Notes: generated by a model from the letters alone, not told the origin. Positions 45,186 to 57,917 are shown, counted from the first letter of the stretch. The stretch is 64,000 bases of DNA from Adiantum capillus-veneris (GCA_014529385.2 CM043944.1:45204268-45268267), one strand, 5' to 3'. Numbers and translations are program-made.

Positions 45186-45675
45186 TGTGATGCCAAAGAT
45201 GTGTACAGATCAATGACGATGCAATGCCTCTTTTGGAATGATGGAATTCTCTAAGCAGATGGAGAGATGGTTGTTCAAACAATGCCAAGACTCAAAAGCT
45301 AATAGGTTGATCTGGATGGCGCCTTCCTTTGTCATCATAGGCCGCTAACAAATGGTGATACTTGCAATCAACATCTTGTTTCTGTAACTATGTGAGTTTT
45401 TGTAGATAATTAATTTATCTGCTAGAAAATAATTATTTAAATAGTTGTGTGCACACCAGAATAGATTCAGTAGTTCTAGGGCCTTTAATGCGCCTAAATG
45501 TAGGCCAGAGCACCTCGGGGAGGCCCTAGCAGAAAATATCCTAAAGCCCTAGTGATTGGGAAATTGGGCCTTCAAAAAGTGGTAGATAGTAGCCTCAGAA
45601 TTTAGGCTCAAAAAATTATGTGCTTTAGTGCGAGCACAGGAATAAGATGGGATTCTTAGAATAGTGATCCTAAGG

Positions 45676-45964
45676 CTGGGCGAATCTGGGCTTATCCTGA
45701 ATTAATCCAAGTATATTTTTTAGTCGTATAGCGGACATGCAGACTTCACATTGTGAAGTTTTCATCCGAGTTACGACCAGTTGATATTGTGCTAATTCTT
45801 TCTATCTTTTGTGGTGCGTATGCCCGATCAACTACCTCATTTTTGTGCTAATTTTTTCGATTTAATGTTTCTTTAGTGCTAAGCTTCATTATGGCTGAGT
45901 CTGCCCTTGATCTCCGGAGTCATGACAGAAACTCAGTATGCTGAACTTTGTGTTGATGTATGCT

Positions 45965-46010
<46 letters not shown>

Positions 46011-47180
46011 GTGTTTGGGAGCATATGTTAGTACCTAGTTCTACACCCACTATTGGGCACTGACGACGTTAGTGGGGATGTCGTGGTATTTCGTCAATAC
46101 TATGCATAATGGAGCCGATGGTTATATTGTCTTGTGTGTGACTACCATGGGTCTATACCTTGCACTTTCCTTTAAGGGCAAATCTGGGCTTATCCTGAAT
46201 TAATCCAGGTATATTTTTTAGTTGTATAGCGGACATGCAGACTTCACATTGTGAAGTTTTCATCCGAGTTACGACCAATTGATATTGTGCTAATTCTTTC
46301 TATCTTTTGTGGTGCGTATGCCCGATCAACTACCTCATTTTTGTGCTAATTTTTTCGATTTAATGCTTCTTTAGTGCTAAGCTTCATTATGGCTGAGTCT
46401 GCCCTTGATCTTCGGAGTCATGACAGAAACTCAGTATGCTGAACTTTGTGTTGATGTATGCTCATGTGTGTGTGTGTGTGCGTGTGTGTGTGTGTGTGGT
46501 GTGTGTTGTGTTTGGGAGCATATGTTAGTACCTAGCTCTACACCCACTATTGGGCACTGACGATGTTAAGTGGGGATGTCGTGGTATTTCGTCAATACTA
46601 TGCATAATGGAGCTGATGGTTATATTGTCTTGTGTGTGACTACCATGGGTCTATACCTTGCACTTTCCTTTAAAGGGCGAATTTGGGCTTATCCTGAATT
46701 AATCCAGGTATATTTTTTAGTCGTATAGCGGACATGCAAACTTCACATTGTGAAGTTTTCATCCGAGTTACGACCAGTTGATATTGTGCTAATTCTTTCT
46801 ATCTTTTGTGGTGCGTATGCCTGATCAACTACCTCATTTTTGTGCTAATTTTTTCGATTTAATGCTTCTTTAGTGCTAAGCTTCATTATGGCTGAGTCTG
46901 CCCTTGATCTTCAGAGTCATGACAGAAACTCAGTACGCTGAACTTTGTGTTGATGTATGCTCATGTGTGTGTGTGTGTGTGTGGTGTGTGTTGTGTTTAG
47001 TACCTAGTTCTACACCCACTATTGGGCACTGATGACGTTAGTGGGGATGTCGTGGTATTTCGTCAATACTATGCATAATGGAGCTGATGGTTATATTGTC
47101 TTGTGTGTGACTACCATGGGTCTATACCTTGCACTTTCCTTTAAGGGCGAATCTGGGCTTATCCTGAATTAATCCAGGTA
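45676..47180. repeat. Tandem satellite, about 498-bp unit, three copies plus a partial
   Basis: Copies start at about 45681, 46179 and 46678, with a final fragment at 47148 (periods 498, 499, 470). Each carries an internal TG microsatellite of varying length and the palindrome ACTTCACATTGTGAAGT. The array is bordered on both sides by GTGATCCTAAGGCYGGG (about 45664 and 47181). No ORF of note. Confidence 0.93.
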
Positions 47181-47473
47181 TAGTGATCCTAAGGCCGGGA
47201 ATTATTTTTGATAAGGCCTTAGGTCAACTAATTAAACTAAGGTCAATTATTTGTGCCCAAACCAAATGGTCAGACAAGTGCGAACAGATGGTGCAAGAGC
47301 AGTGCCAGTACGACGTTGTGCCGGTGAGTAGCTAACATTTTCATAAGTAGAATTCATGTGTGCAGTTGTGAGTGAATTGCACATTTTATGAATGAATTGG
47401 TGAACTTTTAAAGTTAAAATTTGAATGGTTTTTAAGTTATAAGGTTAGTGTGCCAAGTGGCACACTTACCCAT

Positions 47474-47522
<49 letters not shown>

Positions 47523-47624
47523 CTCATCTTCTAGCGCCCCCTCTACCTGGAGTCTACTTAAGAGCAGCCCCTCCCCCTCATGGGAGGTTGGCAGTGCACC
47601 TACCCCCGCTATTGTGAGTATCCT
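47181..47624. other. Spacer with CT microsatellite
   Basis: Contains a (CT)n tract at about 47479-47519, which may mark the tail of the minus-strand LINE that follows. Nothing else recognised. Confidence 0.5.
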
Positions 47625-48735
47625 CTACGCGATGGAGCTCTCCATTGAAGCTTGAGAGCAGCCCCTTGCGACGTATGTTGTAGCTTTGAGCTCCCATAGT
47701 CTAGAACAAGGGCTCTCACAACCATAGCCACTCTCTCTAGTAGTTTTATCGCGAAAAGTTGCAGCATACGCTCTCTTTCTCGAGTGTATTGGCTGTAACT
47801 CTGAATAAGCAGTGGAAATGGCCCCGAATATCATAGTACATTGTGCAATGACATATGTAGTGTAGCTCTGTCTCTGGTTCTAGCTGGCATAAGCGGCATA
47901 TCCTGCTGTTCGTTGGTATCCCTTTGAATCTACGAGTTTCAATCTCTAGTTGATGTGATGATGTCTGTATCTGACCAATGGCACACCGCAAACCATGAGA
48001 CATGTGTGTCTATGTAGCTGGGTCGAATCACAAACCCATCTCCTGTGACGTGGAGAAGATGCTCTCTATAGAAAGCCATCTTCGTGCCCAACTCCTGTGG
48101 TGGCTCTATCCATGTCCTCCTGGTATCCACAGTTGGCTCAGGTCCTGACGAATGAGTCTAGTAATCTCCACCCGTGTAAGAGACATCGAGGGTGTCTAAA
48201 GAGAGTACTGGAAAGGGGACAGCATGTCCATGGTGAAGTTGTGCATTTGAAACCATGATGTCATCTGTGCATACCAGCATAAAGTGTCTCCCTAAAAAGC
48301 TAACTGTCTGGAAGACTCAAGGGCCAGTCTAGCATATCTGTCTCTAGTAGTATCCCACAAGCTGTGCACAAAGGAGGCTGATCTGGTAAGCGCCTCAATC
48401 TCCATAGGAGGAGCAACTAGCTCTGCTCGAATGATAGCGTGGGGTACAGAGGCCTTGGCTCTGATCAATCGAGAGATCATAGATACCAAGGGCCTCTCCA
48501 TATGTCTCCAACAATCCTGGCCTATATAAGGTCCCCATATATGCACCCCATACAACATAGCTGAGGCTACTAGAGTATCAAAGCGCCATAACTTTGTCCG
48601 AGGTTCCTGGAACTGAACCTGGGAACACATCCTCTCCAAACCTCCCAAGCCCGCATAAGCTCTAGTCAGTCTAGCCTTTGCTGCTCTCCCCAAAGAAAAC
48701 CTTGGCTTAGTGAAGAAAACCCCAAGGTAAGTGTG
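47625..48735 (-). pseudogene. L2: 5'-truncated LINE, ORF2 C-terminus
   Basis: Minus-strand frames encode the region after RT of a plant LINE: TYLGVFFTKPRFSLGRAAKARL, LWRFDTLVASAMLYGVHIWGP and IIRAELVAPPMEIEAL (48292-48735), then DTRRTWIEPPQELGTKMAFYREHL (47939-48130) and the Cys-rich end CRLCQLEPETELHYICHC (47746-48003). Frameshifts separate the pieces. EN and RT are absent. The sequence above 48735 is unrelated, so the element is 5'-truncated, as usual for LINE copies. Confidence 0.8.
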
Positions 48736-48899
48736 CATTTGTGAAAGTGCGAAGCAGAAGGTACCGGTAGGTGCGCGTCGCGATGTAGTGCAGGATCGGG
48801 GCAAGAAGCAGGAGGCGGAGTGCAGCAGAGAGGATGCGCTAGGGATCGAAGCAAGGAGAGAGAGAGAGAGCTCACGTTTTTGGGGAAAACTCAATAAGT

Positions 48900-50520
48900 G
48901 AGTTTTGGGTTTCCCACTTTTTTTTTTTTTTCCGAGAAAAAGATCCTTCTATTAGTTAATGAAAACTGCCCATAGGGCTACATCCACCTTTGCAAGAGAG
49001 GGCTTGTCACAAACGGGAGCGCATAGCAATATAAAATATACTCGGATAAATAAAATTTATCACTTAATATTGAAGCCAGAGGATATAGAAACAAATAGAT
49101 AGAAAGAGAGAGATAAAGTGAGAAGATCGACACAGTACTGGGGACCAGAAGATGGGATGGTCCCCCCCCCCCCCGTAATAGTATCTCTATTACTGAGGAG
49201 AAGTCTATACAAGCACTTGAACCGAACGTATTACCACGTTCGTTCTAGAATAAGACTTGATGGTTCCCGGAAGCCTCAGCTTCCGATTCCTAGGGCAAAA
49301 CCCTATTCCAAGGAACTTCCGTTCCTTATTCCAATTCCTCGAGAATCAAGGTTCTCGCCTCTGGATCTCACCTTCCAGACTCAGGGCATGGCATCCCTGC
49401 AACTCTTTTCCAACTCTCTTTCCAGAGTCCTCTTCCCGCAGAACAACTCTGCTTTCCCGGACACGAAGTCCGTACTTGGGAATCCCAACTTCCGGATCAC
49501 AACTTGAGAGACTACCTCTCTCCGATCCGTGGATCTACTTCCCAAACTCGGGTACGAAACCCTTGGGCTGATCTGGCTCTAGTTCCTCAGAGCGCTTTTC
49601 TCGTGTAGAGGCTAATACCTTCCTCTGCTCCTACTCCCTCGCTAAGAGGAAGTACACCTGCAAACAAATACTCAGAGTTCATAACATGAAAACCGTTACC
49701 TTCAAAGTCTCGACGCTCGAAACGCAACTCTGTTCTCGAAAAGCAATTCCCCGGAAGAGATCTCTCCATATAAAATCCTCTCTTCCAATCCTACACACAA
49801 AAGAGGTGTGTTCTCGGGTTCCTTCTCGCAAATCAGCCCCGTCTACGACGTTTATGGGCTGAAAACAGAGAAAAACAGCAACTTGTCGCGATGGAAACAC
49901 GCTTCGTAGGCACTTCTTCGCGAGGGAACTCGCGCACTGGGTCTTGGCGACATCTGGTACACTTGGGGCAGCCATGGGCATCACCGGCAACGTCTTCTTT
50001 ACGGCTGGAATCTACAGCAACATCTCCTCCTTGCAAAGATTGGTCCTCCCCTCTGAGTGAGGGCATGTGATGCTTTTATAGCTCCTAGCCACGGGCACGA
50101 ATAGCTGCTCGCATAGAGATCGCGGCCGTGTTTTTTTTTTTTTTTTCTTTTTCATTTTTGTTTTCGCTGTTCTGCTAGAAAAATAGAAAGAGAAAACGCT
50201 GGCTGATCTGTTGCCTTATTTATCAGATGGCTGCCCACTTATTAAGTGGGCGACCGGCGTATTTTAAAAATAGTCTGAACTTGCCCAAAACTCAATAAAA
50301 CCTTTTAAGTTAAAAACAATGCTTTCATAGCACTTCCCAGGCGTCCTTGGATGCAATCCCATGCACAGTTGCAATGCAGACATAGACTTCCTCGCGAGAA
50401 AGCATCTGCTTTCCCGAAAGGCAATCCCGCTTTCTCAAAAAGCATCTGTTTTTCCTCAAAGTTTCCTCTGAACCCATCTTCATTCAAGTGCTTGCTTTTT
50501 CCTTGTGCATAATTCTAACA
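48900..50520 (-). repeat. LTR-like, non-coding segment (tentative)
   Basis: The minus strand at 50520 begins TGTTAGAATTATGC after a purine-rich tract (GGGAGGAAATTC, about 50525-50540), and a TATA-like TATAAAAGCATC lies near 50071-50082. This resembles the promoter layout of the LTRs elsewhere in the window. No partner LTR or primer site was found and the lower boundary is unknown. Homopolymers lie at 48917-48931 (T), about 49161-49175 (C) and about 50130-50146 (T). Small ORFs have no domain. Confidence 0.3.
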
Positions 50521-50539
50521 CAACTCGGAATTTCCTCCC

Positions 50540-50990
50540 GACTATGGATATTCCCTTTCCGATGCACCCGTCACCCACCTTGTGATGCATCAGGAATACC
50601 CATCACCTAGTCACTTCCTACGGAACTTACGGTACAATCTCCTTCGCGATGCTCTATGTCACCCATCGTATGACGCATCAGAGATGTCCGTTCCCGGATG
50701 GTCGGATACTTCTTCTCGATGCTCCCTATCACCCATCCGATGTGACGCATCAGAAGTACCCGTTCCTGGTGGCCTTACAAATATTCCCATTCACAATGCT
50801 CCCGTCATTACTTTGAACGACGCACTAGGAATACTTTGTACTCGGATGTCTCCAGTGAGAAAAACCCTCACTTAAAATTCCAATAATTCATTTAGAATTA
50901 TTTTTCCTTGGTGTTCCAAGCGAGAAAACCCTCTCACTTATAAATCCAATAATTCATTTAGAATTATTTTCTTGTCAAATAAAGCCAGTT
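50540..50990. repeat. Short tandem repeats
   Basis: Four diverged units of about 80 bp built on GATGCTC..TCACCCA..TGACGCATCAG (about 50563, 50646, 50718, 50797). Two copies of CCAATAATTCATTTAGAATTATTTT follow (about 50880 and 50945), each with the perfect stem AATAATTC/GAATTATT. Confidence 0.75.
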
Positions 50991-51065
50991 TAGCAACAGA
51001 GCTACAACAAGCATGATGGGGAGACTCTCCCAATGAAAAAACAGCATATATACAATGAGGCTAAA

Positions 51066-54000
51066 TCAAGAGATGGTAGGAGGGAAGAGCCACACAGGTG
51101 GACAGTAGTGCCATCTGAGCACCCCCTGGACTATGGTGTAGAAAGGCCCAGGGCGCCAGAGTCGAAGGAAAGGCTCGTGGCGCTCCCGCATGCGGTCAGA
51201 GCTACCCTGTAGTCCCTCAAGCTGTCCTCTGAGAGTATGGATCAGCTCTAGCCAAAAGTCACGAACAGTCTCTGCTGGTGGCACAAGGCGAGCCTCAAAG
51301 ATGCGAAAACAGCGGGCCCGCCAGATGAACCAAAGTGTCAGGCCACTGATGAGCTCCCAAAACTCCTCTCTCACTGCACCACTCCTGTGGAGTAAGCTCT
51401 GTAGCAGGCTGGAGTGTAGGTCGCCCCCCCTGCATCACTATCATCTTGCTGGTGGAAGATAGCTCAAATTGAAGTGCCGGGCCCGTGAGGGTGGACCAAG
51501 CCGCTGTCCCCCAAGTGTACTGTCGAGTTGTGGAGAGGGCAGGCATCAGCCGAAAAACTCGTAGCCACACCTGCTGGGCCGAGGGACAGTCCCAAAGACA
51601 ATGACGCTGACTCTCCACCAACTGGTCACAGGCTGCACATGCGGCCGAGAGACCACTATGCACAAGCCAGCTCCCTACTGCTGTGGCTCTGTGTGCAACC
51701 AACCACTGAAACAAAGTGACACGCCTCGGCTGTCTGGAGTCCCACAGCCTCTGCCAAAAGGCTGCCAAGAACTCGACTGTGAGGCCCTCCTCCTGCCAAT
51801 GACGTGCTGCAGCGGGGCGGGCCTCTCTCTGTGCTGCAAGTATATGACGTCCAAGCCGAACAGTGTACTGAAAGAAGGGGACTGGGCGGTCTGCAGAAGA
51901 GAAGGGGTCCCTCCATAGCCACTCACCAGGATCCCACTATACTCGTGCCAGTGGACAACACTCCCAAGCCCATAGCCTCCAGTGTCCAGTCTCAAGAGCT
52001 GTTGGGTCAGGGTCTATGACGCAAGTCCTCCCACAGATGCCCACAATTCGGATCCTTTGGAAACAGCACTCTGCTACCTGCGGGGCCTCTACTGCAACTC
52101 GTTGTAATCGTCCCCCACCCTGAAGCTCGAAGAAGAGGGCTGGGACAGTCTCTGAGCAGGCCCTGATTGAAATGAGAACCTCTAGTCGTGTGAAGGCTCC
52201 CATCCATCGGGGTGCTACTGGCTCGAGAGGCGTGAGCCACTCAGCTGGAAATGACTCTAAGATGTCCTGACACATGCTCTGTACCCCTCTCATGCCCTGT
52301 AGCTGGAAACCCTGCACCTCCTCTGACAAACCTGTGAACTCTAGCCAGTCACCTAGAGAGTGCGCTGGACCTACTGCCATGGGACCCCAAGAAACATGAG
52401 GCCGACTCCCAACCAAGTGGCCTCTCTGAGTGCTAACAATGGGGTTCCAGACGATGGGCTACCGTAGGCGCTCCTCCGTGCACATCGGCTGTCTCTGCTC
52501 TAGGCCACGCCGTAAGAGCTCCCAAGATCGAAGCAAGCTCACAGTGAAGCGGTCCTCCAGTCTCCTGCTCAAACCAACTCGGCGCAACTCTATAAAGATC
52601 CATCTGGTCAAAGGTTGCCAAGGGCCTCCTGACTGAGGCACCCTGGCACGAAGCCTCTGCAGCAAGAGCTCCTTCTAGGGCTCCTCGCTTGGAAGAAGTC
52701 CTCAGACGACGAACTTCCCAAGAAGGGCTCTGCTCTGCTGTGCTGGATCAATGATCCCAAGCCCTCCCTGAGAACGAGGAAGAGTGATGACCGACCAAGC
52801 CACCTTGGCTCGGGCAATCTGAGTGTCACGACTTGACCAAAGGAAGTTCCTGATCAGCCTCTCTACCTGGCTGATACAAGAACTCGAGAAGATCCAGCAA
52901 GAAGTGATGTACCACATAGTCGCCAACAACGCCTGGTTGGCAACTACTACTCTACTAGCCAACGAAAGTCGTGCTAAGCTCCAATGTAGCAGCTTTCTCC
53001 TGATGGACAGGAGAAGAGGAGCAATCTGCTGCTCGGGGGACAAGTCCAAACCAACCTTACAACCCAAGTACCGAACTTCAGTCCCTAGGGGAATCCACCT
53101 GAAACCCTCTCCTGGCATCCAATCTGGCACAGGAGCACTGCCAACCGAGAAAGCCACTGTCTTTCTCCAGTTGATCAGTGCGCCCGATGCACAGCAGAAG
53201 GTCTCCAAAGCCTGTTCACATCTGTGTAGATTGGCCTCCTGGCCCTCGAAGTACAAGGCTGAGTCGTTGGCAAACTCAGCGTCCAGAAGCTCATCTCCCC
53301 GTATAGGGAGTGCTAAGCCCCTCAAACCAAGCTGCTCTGACACCAAAAATCTGCTCATCGCCTCTGCACAGAATAAAAAGAGAAAGGGGGCAAGAGGACA
53401 ACCCTGTCTGACTGATCGTGTGAGCATGAAGCGCTCACCTCTACCTCCTGCCAAAAGCACCTGACTGTGAGCCTGACTGTACAAAACTGACACCCCTCTG
53501 ATCCAAGCATCTGAGAAGCCCATCCTACGTAGAGTGCCCTCTAGAAAGTCCGAGTCAACTCTGTCGTATGCCTTCTCAAAATCTAGAAGAAGAATCACAA
53601 GGTCCTCCCCACGGAGCCGTGCCAAGGCAGAGAAGCCTCCCAGAAAGTGAAGATGTTGTCAAGGATACTGCGTTCCTTGACAAAACCTGTCTGAGTCCCA
53701 TGTATAAGGCTCTCCAAAAGTGGCTGAATCCTCAAACTCAGAGCCTTGGCAAGAATTTTGTAGGCTGAGTTGAGGATGGTGATGGGGCGTCACTGTCGAA
53801 TCTCATCCAAGGAGCCACCCTCCTTTGGAATGAGGTAAGCCCTCACTCATACTATCCGGCATCACTCCTATGTGCAGAATGTACTGAAAGGCACTACAAA
53901 GATCTGGGCCAAGCAGGTCCCAGTGCTCCAAGAAGAAGCTGGGAGTCAGCCCATCCTCACCTGGACAGCTACCACGAGGGAGGGCCCTAAGAGCCGTGTG

Positions 54001-55388
54001 CAGCTCCTCAACCTGAAGAGGCATCTCTAGCCTCTGGCGCATCTCCTCAGTCACAAGACAAGGCATCTGTGCCCAAAACTGCTCCCTACATGCATCTTGC
54101 CGCTTTGACTGGGGCTCAGCCGATAGTAACTCATGGTAAAAGTCAGTAGCAACTGCACGCATATCCTCGGGCTCACAAACAACTGACCCATCGGGTCTCC
54201 TCAACTGATTGACCTTGGCATGCGAGTGCCGAGGTCCCACTGTCTCAAAAAAAGCACCAGTCACTCTGACACCCACCTGAGTCCACTGAGATGCCTGTCG
54301 GTGAAAGGCAAACTCATGACGCCTCTCCTCTGTGCAAGCAAGCTCCTGTCGAGCCTACTGTAACTGCTCCTCTAACCATGGACTGTCTGGATGCTGCTCC
54401 TGCATCCTTTGTAGTGAAGCAATGCCTCGTCGCAGACGCTGCTCCTCCTCTCTCGCTGCAGCCCGTCGAGCCAGAGACTCCTGGAGAAAAAAGTGGCTAA
54501 GCTGAGCTAGGCCTAAGGCCACTCTGTCTGCAGGTAGAGCCTGGCTGTCCATGCCCTCTGTCCAGAGAGCCTCTACCCTCTCTCTGAGTGCTGAGTCCAA
54601 CAAGACCCGCTCTGGGATGCGAAGCATCGTGCTCCCACTCCTCTGCCTGTCTGCCACTGTGAGGATCACTGGTGCATGGTCCGAGAAGGATGTCCTTGCC
54701 AGGATGCCCATAAGTCACTGCTGTAGAAGCGATCTATCCGCGATAGATTCACTCCTCCCACTCTGCGGTCCGATCTAGAGAAGGCAAGACTCTCTGGAGG
54801 CCTCACAAAGCCAGAGTGCTGCCATGTATCGGAGACCCTCAAAGTCATACACAACCTCTTCCAAGCTGCTAACTCGACTCCATGCACAATAGCATGGCTG
54901 CCTCCAATCCTGTCAGAAGGGTCCTCCAACATGTTGAAGTCCCCTCCTACACACCAATGGTCAGCCTGTGGCAAAGACTCAACAATCTGTGACCAAAACT
55001 CTGCACGAGCACTCACCACATTTGGCGCATAGATGTTTAGGAAGCCCACAAGGCCACCCTAAACCTGCATAGTAATCCACTGAGCCCTGCCTGGCACAAT
55101 AATCCCTTTGCCCACAATGGCCTGTTGCAATGAGTCCGCAATAGTCATACATACCCCACCCTGGATGCCTCCAGGTCCAAAAGCAGCTGACCAAAAGGTA
55201 TCATATCGTCCACGCAAAATCTGACCACATCGTCAAATGCGGCTCTCAAACAGATGGTGCTCCTGAAGCATAAGGAGATCAATCTCTCCTCCCACAAGGC
55301 AACGCTGAAGCTCCTGACACAATCGGCCCCGCTATCGCTGAAACTGGGGCCCACCTAGTCCCTGCACATTCCACGAGACGATCCTCAT
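51066..55388 (-). pseudogene. L1 ORF2: endonuclease and reverse transcriptase
   Basis: Start MRIVSWNVQGLGG at 55388, an AP-endonuclease N-terminus; a TAG follows at 55332-55334. Later endonuclease motifs are GDFNMLEDPSDR, LSRIDRFYSS and FSDHAPVIL (54500-54960). RT has RALPRGSCPGEDGLTPSFF (about 53950), LLLDFEKAYDRVD (first Asp) and RQGCPLAPFLFLF. The catalytic YADD/FADD box reads EFANDSALY, with Asn in place of the first Asp (AAC, 53266-53268). The C-terminus has FQWLVAHRATAVGSWL and a CAAC...HCLWDCPSAQQVW zinc motif (51295-51768), ending at 51066. Several frame changes occur. Confidence 0.9.
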
Positions 55389-57263
55389 GGGGAGCGAGAG
55401 AGAATAGATGCTGCCGCAGCAGCAAGACGGGCTATCTTCGAGGCTGGCTTGGATGGGGAGTTATCCGCATCCGAGCGTCCTCTAGATAGGCGAGACTGCA
55501 GTGAGTGCCTAGCCCAAGCCCAAGCAGAGAGAGCCGTGCGTAAAGCAACCTCCTCTGTCAAGGAGTCCTCATGAATGTATACATAGCAAGGCAAACACTG
55601 CGTATCAGCAAAAAAGTACACCACAATGTACCTACATCTTGTTGAGTCTGGGGGTGTCACCGCAAACTTGGCCAGTGGCCACAAAGTCTGCAGCAAATCT
55701 GTAACTCCAAGTTCTCCCATGTGGTGAGAGAACTCGAGAACCTGTGTATGCAACCATCCCACCACTGAGTCGAGGGACCACTCTGTCTCGGTCCTACCAC
55801 AGAGGGGGAAGGAGAAACCAACTGCTGAGTCCAAGGCCTCTGTCCCCCTAGCGGCGAGGAACAAAGCATGGACCCTGAAGCAGGCTGCCTCGTGGTCTGC
55901 TGTAGAATAGCCGAGAAAGCAAGTGAACCCGTAGTCGATGAAATCCCAGAGGTGTCGGAGGTCAATGCTTGTCAGACCACGAGGGATAGCTGCAAGGGAA
56001 GATGTCTGAATCTGCAGAGGGGGCCGCAAGAAGGGATGACCCTCTCTCGCTAGGCGACTCGTGGCAAAGGCGCTGCCAAGAGATCTCCTAGCCGCCGGCG
56101 AGGGACCAGTCTCCCGAGTCGACTGTGGAACTGGAGCAGAAGGGGGGGGGGGAGGGGGGGGGGGCGGAGGGGAGGAAAAGCGGGGTGGGGCGACAGAGGT
56201 AGATGAGCGAGGTGGGGAGTGGACGGGAGTAGAGGGCGGGGGGGAGGATGAGGAGGAGGGGAACTCTGAAGGGAGGACGGCTGGCGAGGGTGAAGCGGAG
56301 GTGAGGCTGGCGTAGGGGGCTCCTCCTGCTCATTAGGACCAAAGCGGTTCCCCGTGGGAACCCACTGCTGTTGAGTAGGCACCTGAGGGCCACTCTGCGT
56401 GCCAGGCTGTCGCTGTGGTCCCTGGCGTCGACGGCCTCCTCCGTTGGAGCCCCAGGCTCAGAGGGTGGCTCTGAATCTGTGTGTTGTGCCGCTGGCTGTG
56501 GCTGCGGCCCAGCCTTGCCAGGCTGGGGCTGAGGCTGAGGTGCAGGTCGTGGCCTCCTCCGGGGACAGGCCTTCGCTAGGTGGCCCATCTATCTGCAAAT
56601 GAAGCACTGGTTCTGGAGACCCGAGTACTCCACACTCTGTCTAAACCAACCCCCACTCACCCGAGGCAGAAGGATGACCTTCAGGAGCGTGTGGGTATCT
56701 TTGACCAAAACTCGAATTGAGGGGATGCCAGCCGCCTTGGCAGCTACTGATGCTGCCGTACGAGGTGACTCTAGGACAGTCCCGATGGCGGAGCCAATCC
56801 TGGAGAGAAGTGGTAGGTACTCCCTCCGTAAACTCGGAAAGCAGACTGAGATGGGGATGTCTGCCTCGTCTACTAGCACATCTGAAGTCGGATCAAAACC
56901 ATGCCGCCACTGTCGAAAGTGGGTGCGTGATGCTCGGATGGCTAGTGGACTCATAGCTATGACCTTGGAAGCCATCTCGAAGGTCTCGAACTCGATCTGG
57001 TAGTACCCCCGTCCGAGAATCTGGACATCCAAGATCTTGCCCACCTCTGCGAGAAGGCGGGCCTGGAGAAGGTCTCGCAGCTCTCCTCTGCTAGGACGGG
57101 TGCCAAGAATTTTGCAAATGACCGAAGTCGCCTGCAAACGCTCAACCTCAGCGGCTAGGCTCGCTTGCTTTGTCGGTGATAGAGCAAGTCGAATGGTGGG
57201 CTCAGCGGGGTTGGGCGAGGGGGCTTCGGATGAGTCCCTCTGTGGCGGAGCTGGAGCCTCCAT
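55389..57263 (-). pseudogene. L1 ORF1: nucleic-acid-binding protein
   Basis: Start MEAPAPPQRDSSEAPSP at 57263. Residues 25-190 resemble the DUF4283 domain of plant LINE ORF1 (YYQIEFETFEMASKVIAMSPLAIR, TDVLVDE-like and VLVKDTHTLLKVILLPRVSGGWFRQSVEY). It ends in a CCHC knuckle CFICR-stop-MGHLAKACP: a TAG at 56589-56591 falls inside the zinc finger. Beyond it runs a Pro/Arg/Gln-rich linker with a frameshift near 56430 and a C-terminal part (55385-56029, LRHLWDFIDYGFTCFLGYS). ORF1 binds LINE RNA in the known family. Confidence 0.8.
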
Positions 57264-57650
57264 CTGTGTCTACTGCTGTGGCGAAGAAGCGGACGGTGAA
57301 GAGACTCTGCAATCGAGCACGCCGAGCACTGTCCGAAGAAACAGTGTTGCAGAGCCAAGTGCAGGAACCTTCAGGAATGACGAGGATGGGGGGGGAGGGG
57401 GGGGGGGGGATGGCGGCGCGAGAAGGGGGCAGCGGACGGGCTGGGGAGCAGCGCGAGGTGAGGGCAGCGGGCTGCTGCGCGCAAGGGCAGGCGGGGCGGG
57501 GCGGGCTGGGCTGATGCACGCGGGCGGGCGGGCTGGGCTGGGCAGATGCGCGCAAGGGCAGGCGGGGGACGGGAGGTAGCAAGGGGGGGGGCAGCAATGG
57601 CGCAGCCGGGGGGGGGCAGCAGTAGCGAGCGCTTCGTAGTGGTTCAGGTG
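57264..57650 (-). other. L1 5' region, GC-rich
   Basis: Very G-rich on the plus strand (a G run at about 57389-57411, GGGCGGGCGGG repeats). This is probably the LINE 5' UTR and internal promoter. Long ORFs through it on both strands reflect base composition. Confidence 0.5.
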
Positions 57651-57703
57651 CGATTATGTGTTCATGTGAAGGTTGTAAATTATGTTCGCTAATTTCACAC
57701 ATT

Positions 57704-57917
57704 ACATCTGTACAACCTAGGCGTTGCCCTAACTACTCTTGCGTTGGCACATGATAGTTTAGGGTACTGTCCCAATATTCCTGCCATCCATCCATATTGC
57801 AATGTGGTTTTCCCACTTTTATTATAAGTGACTTTAAAAAAATGTGTCCAGGTTCAATATGAACCTGGACAAAGGATAAAATGTACAATTAAGGTTATTA
57901 AGGCCTTTAACCCAACA
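57704..57917 (-). repeat. C5 3' LTR, partial
   Basis: The minus strand starts TGTTGGGTTAAAGG directly after polypurine tract AAGTGGGAGGT (57918-57928). It contains an inverted repeat CCAGGTTCA/TGAACCTGG (about 57849-57872). Its far end is not determined, since LINE L1 lies beyond. Confidence 0.65.

Larger units (their letters stand above)
50991..57650 (-). mobile_element. L1: long LINE non-LTR retrotransposon
   Basis: A nearly full-length LINE: GC-rich 5' region (about 57264-57650, with G runs), ORF1 with DUF4283-type and zinc knuckle domains, ORF2 with endonuclease, RT and a zf-RVT-like end, then a short 3' UTR (about 50991-51065). Target duplications could not be fixed by eye. Frameshifts and stops plus an RT active-site change make it inactive. 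Its GC content is far above that of its AT-rich flanks. Confidence 0.88.

Noticed and set aside
45676-47180. LTR pair instead of a satellite
   Set aside because: Units follow head to tail with no interior and no TG...CA ends.
52823-53464. 213-residue plus-strand ORF
   Set aside because: Antisense shadow of the LINE reverse transcriptase.
56050-56600. Pro-rich protein on the minus strand as a separate gene
   Set aside because: It continues LINE ORF1 beyond its zinc knuckle, and GC bias keeps several frames open.
57037-57702. Long plus- and minus-strand ORFs at 57.0-57.7 kb
   Set aside because: G/C homopolymer-rich sequence of the LINE 5' end; no domain.
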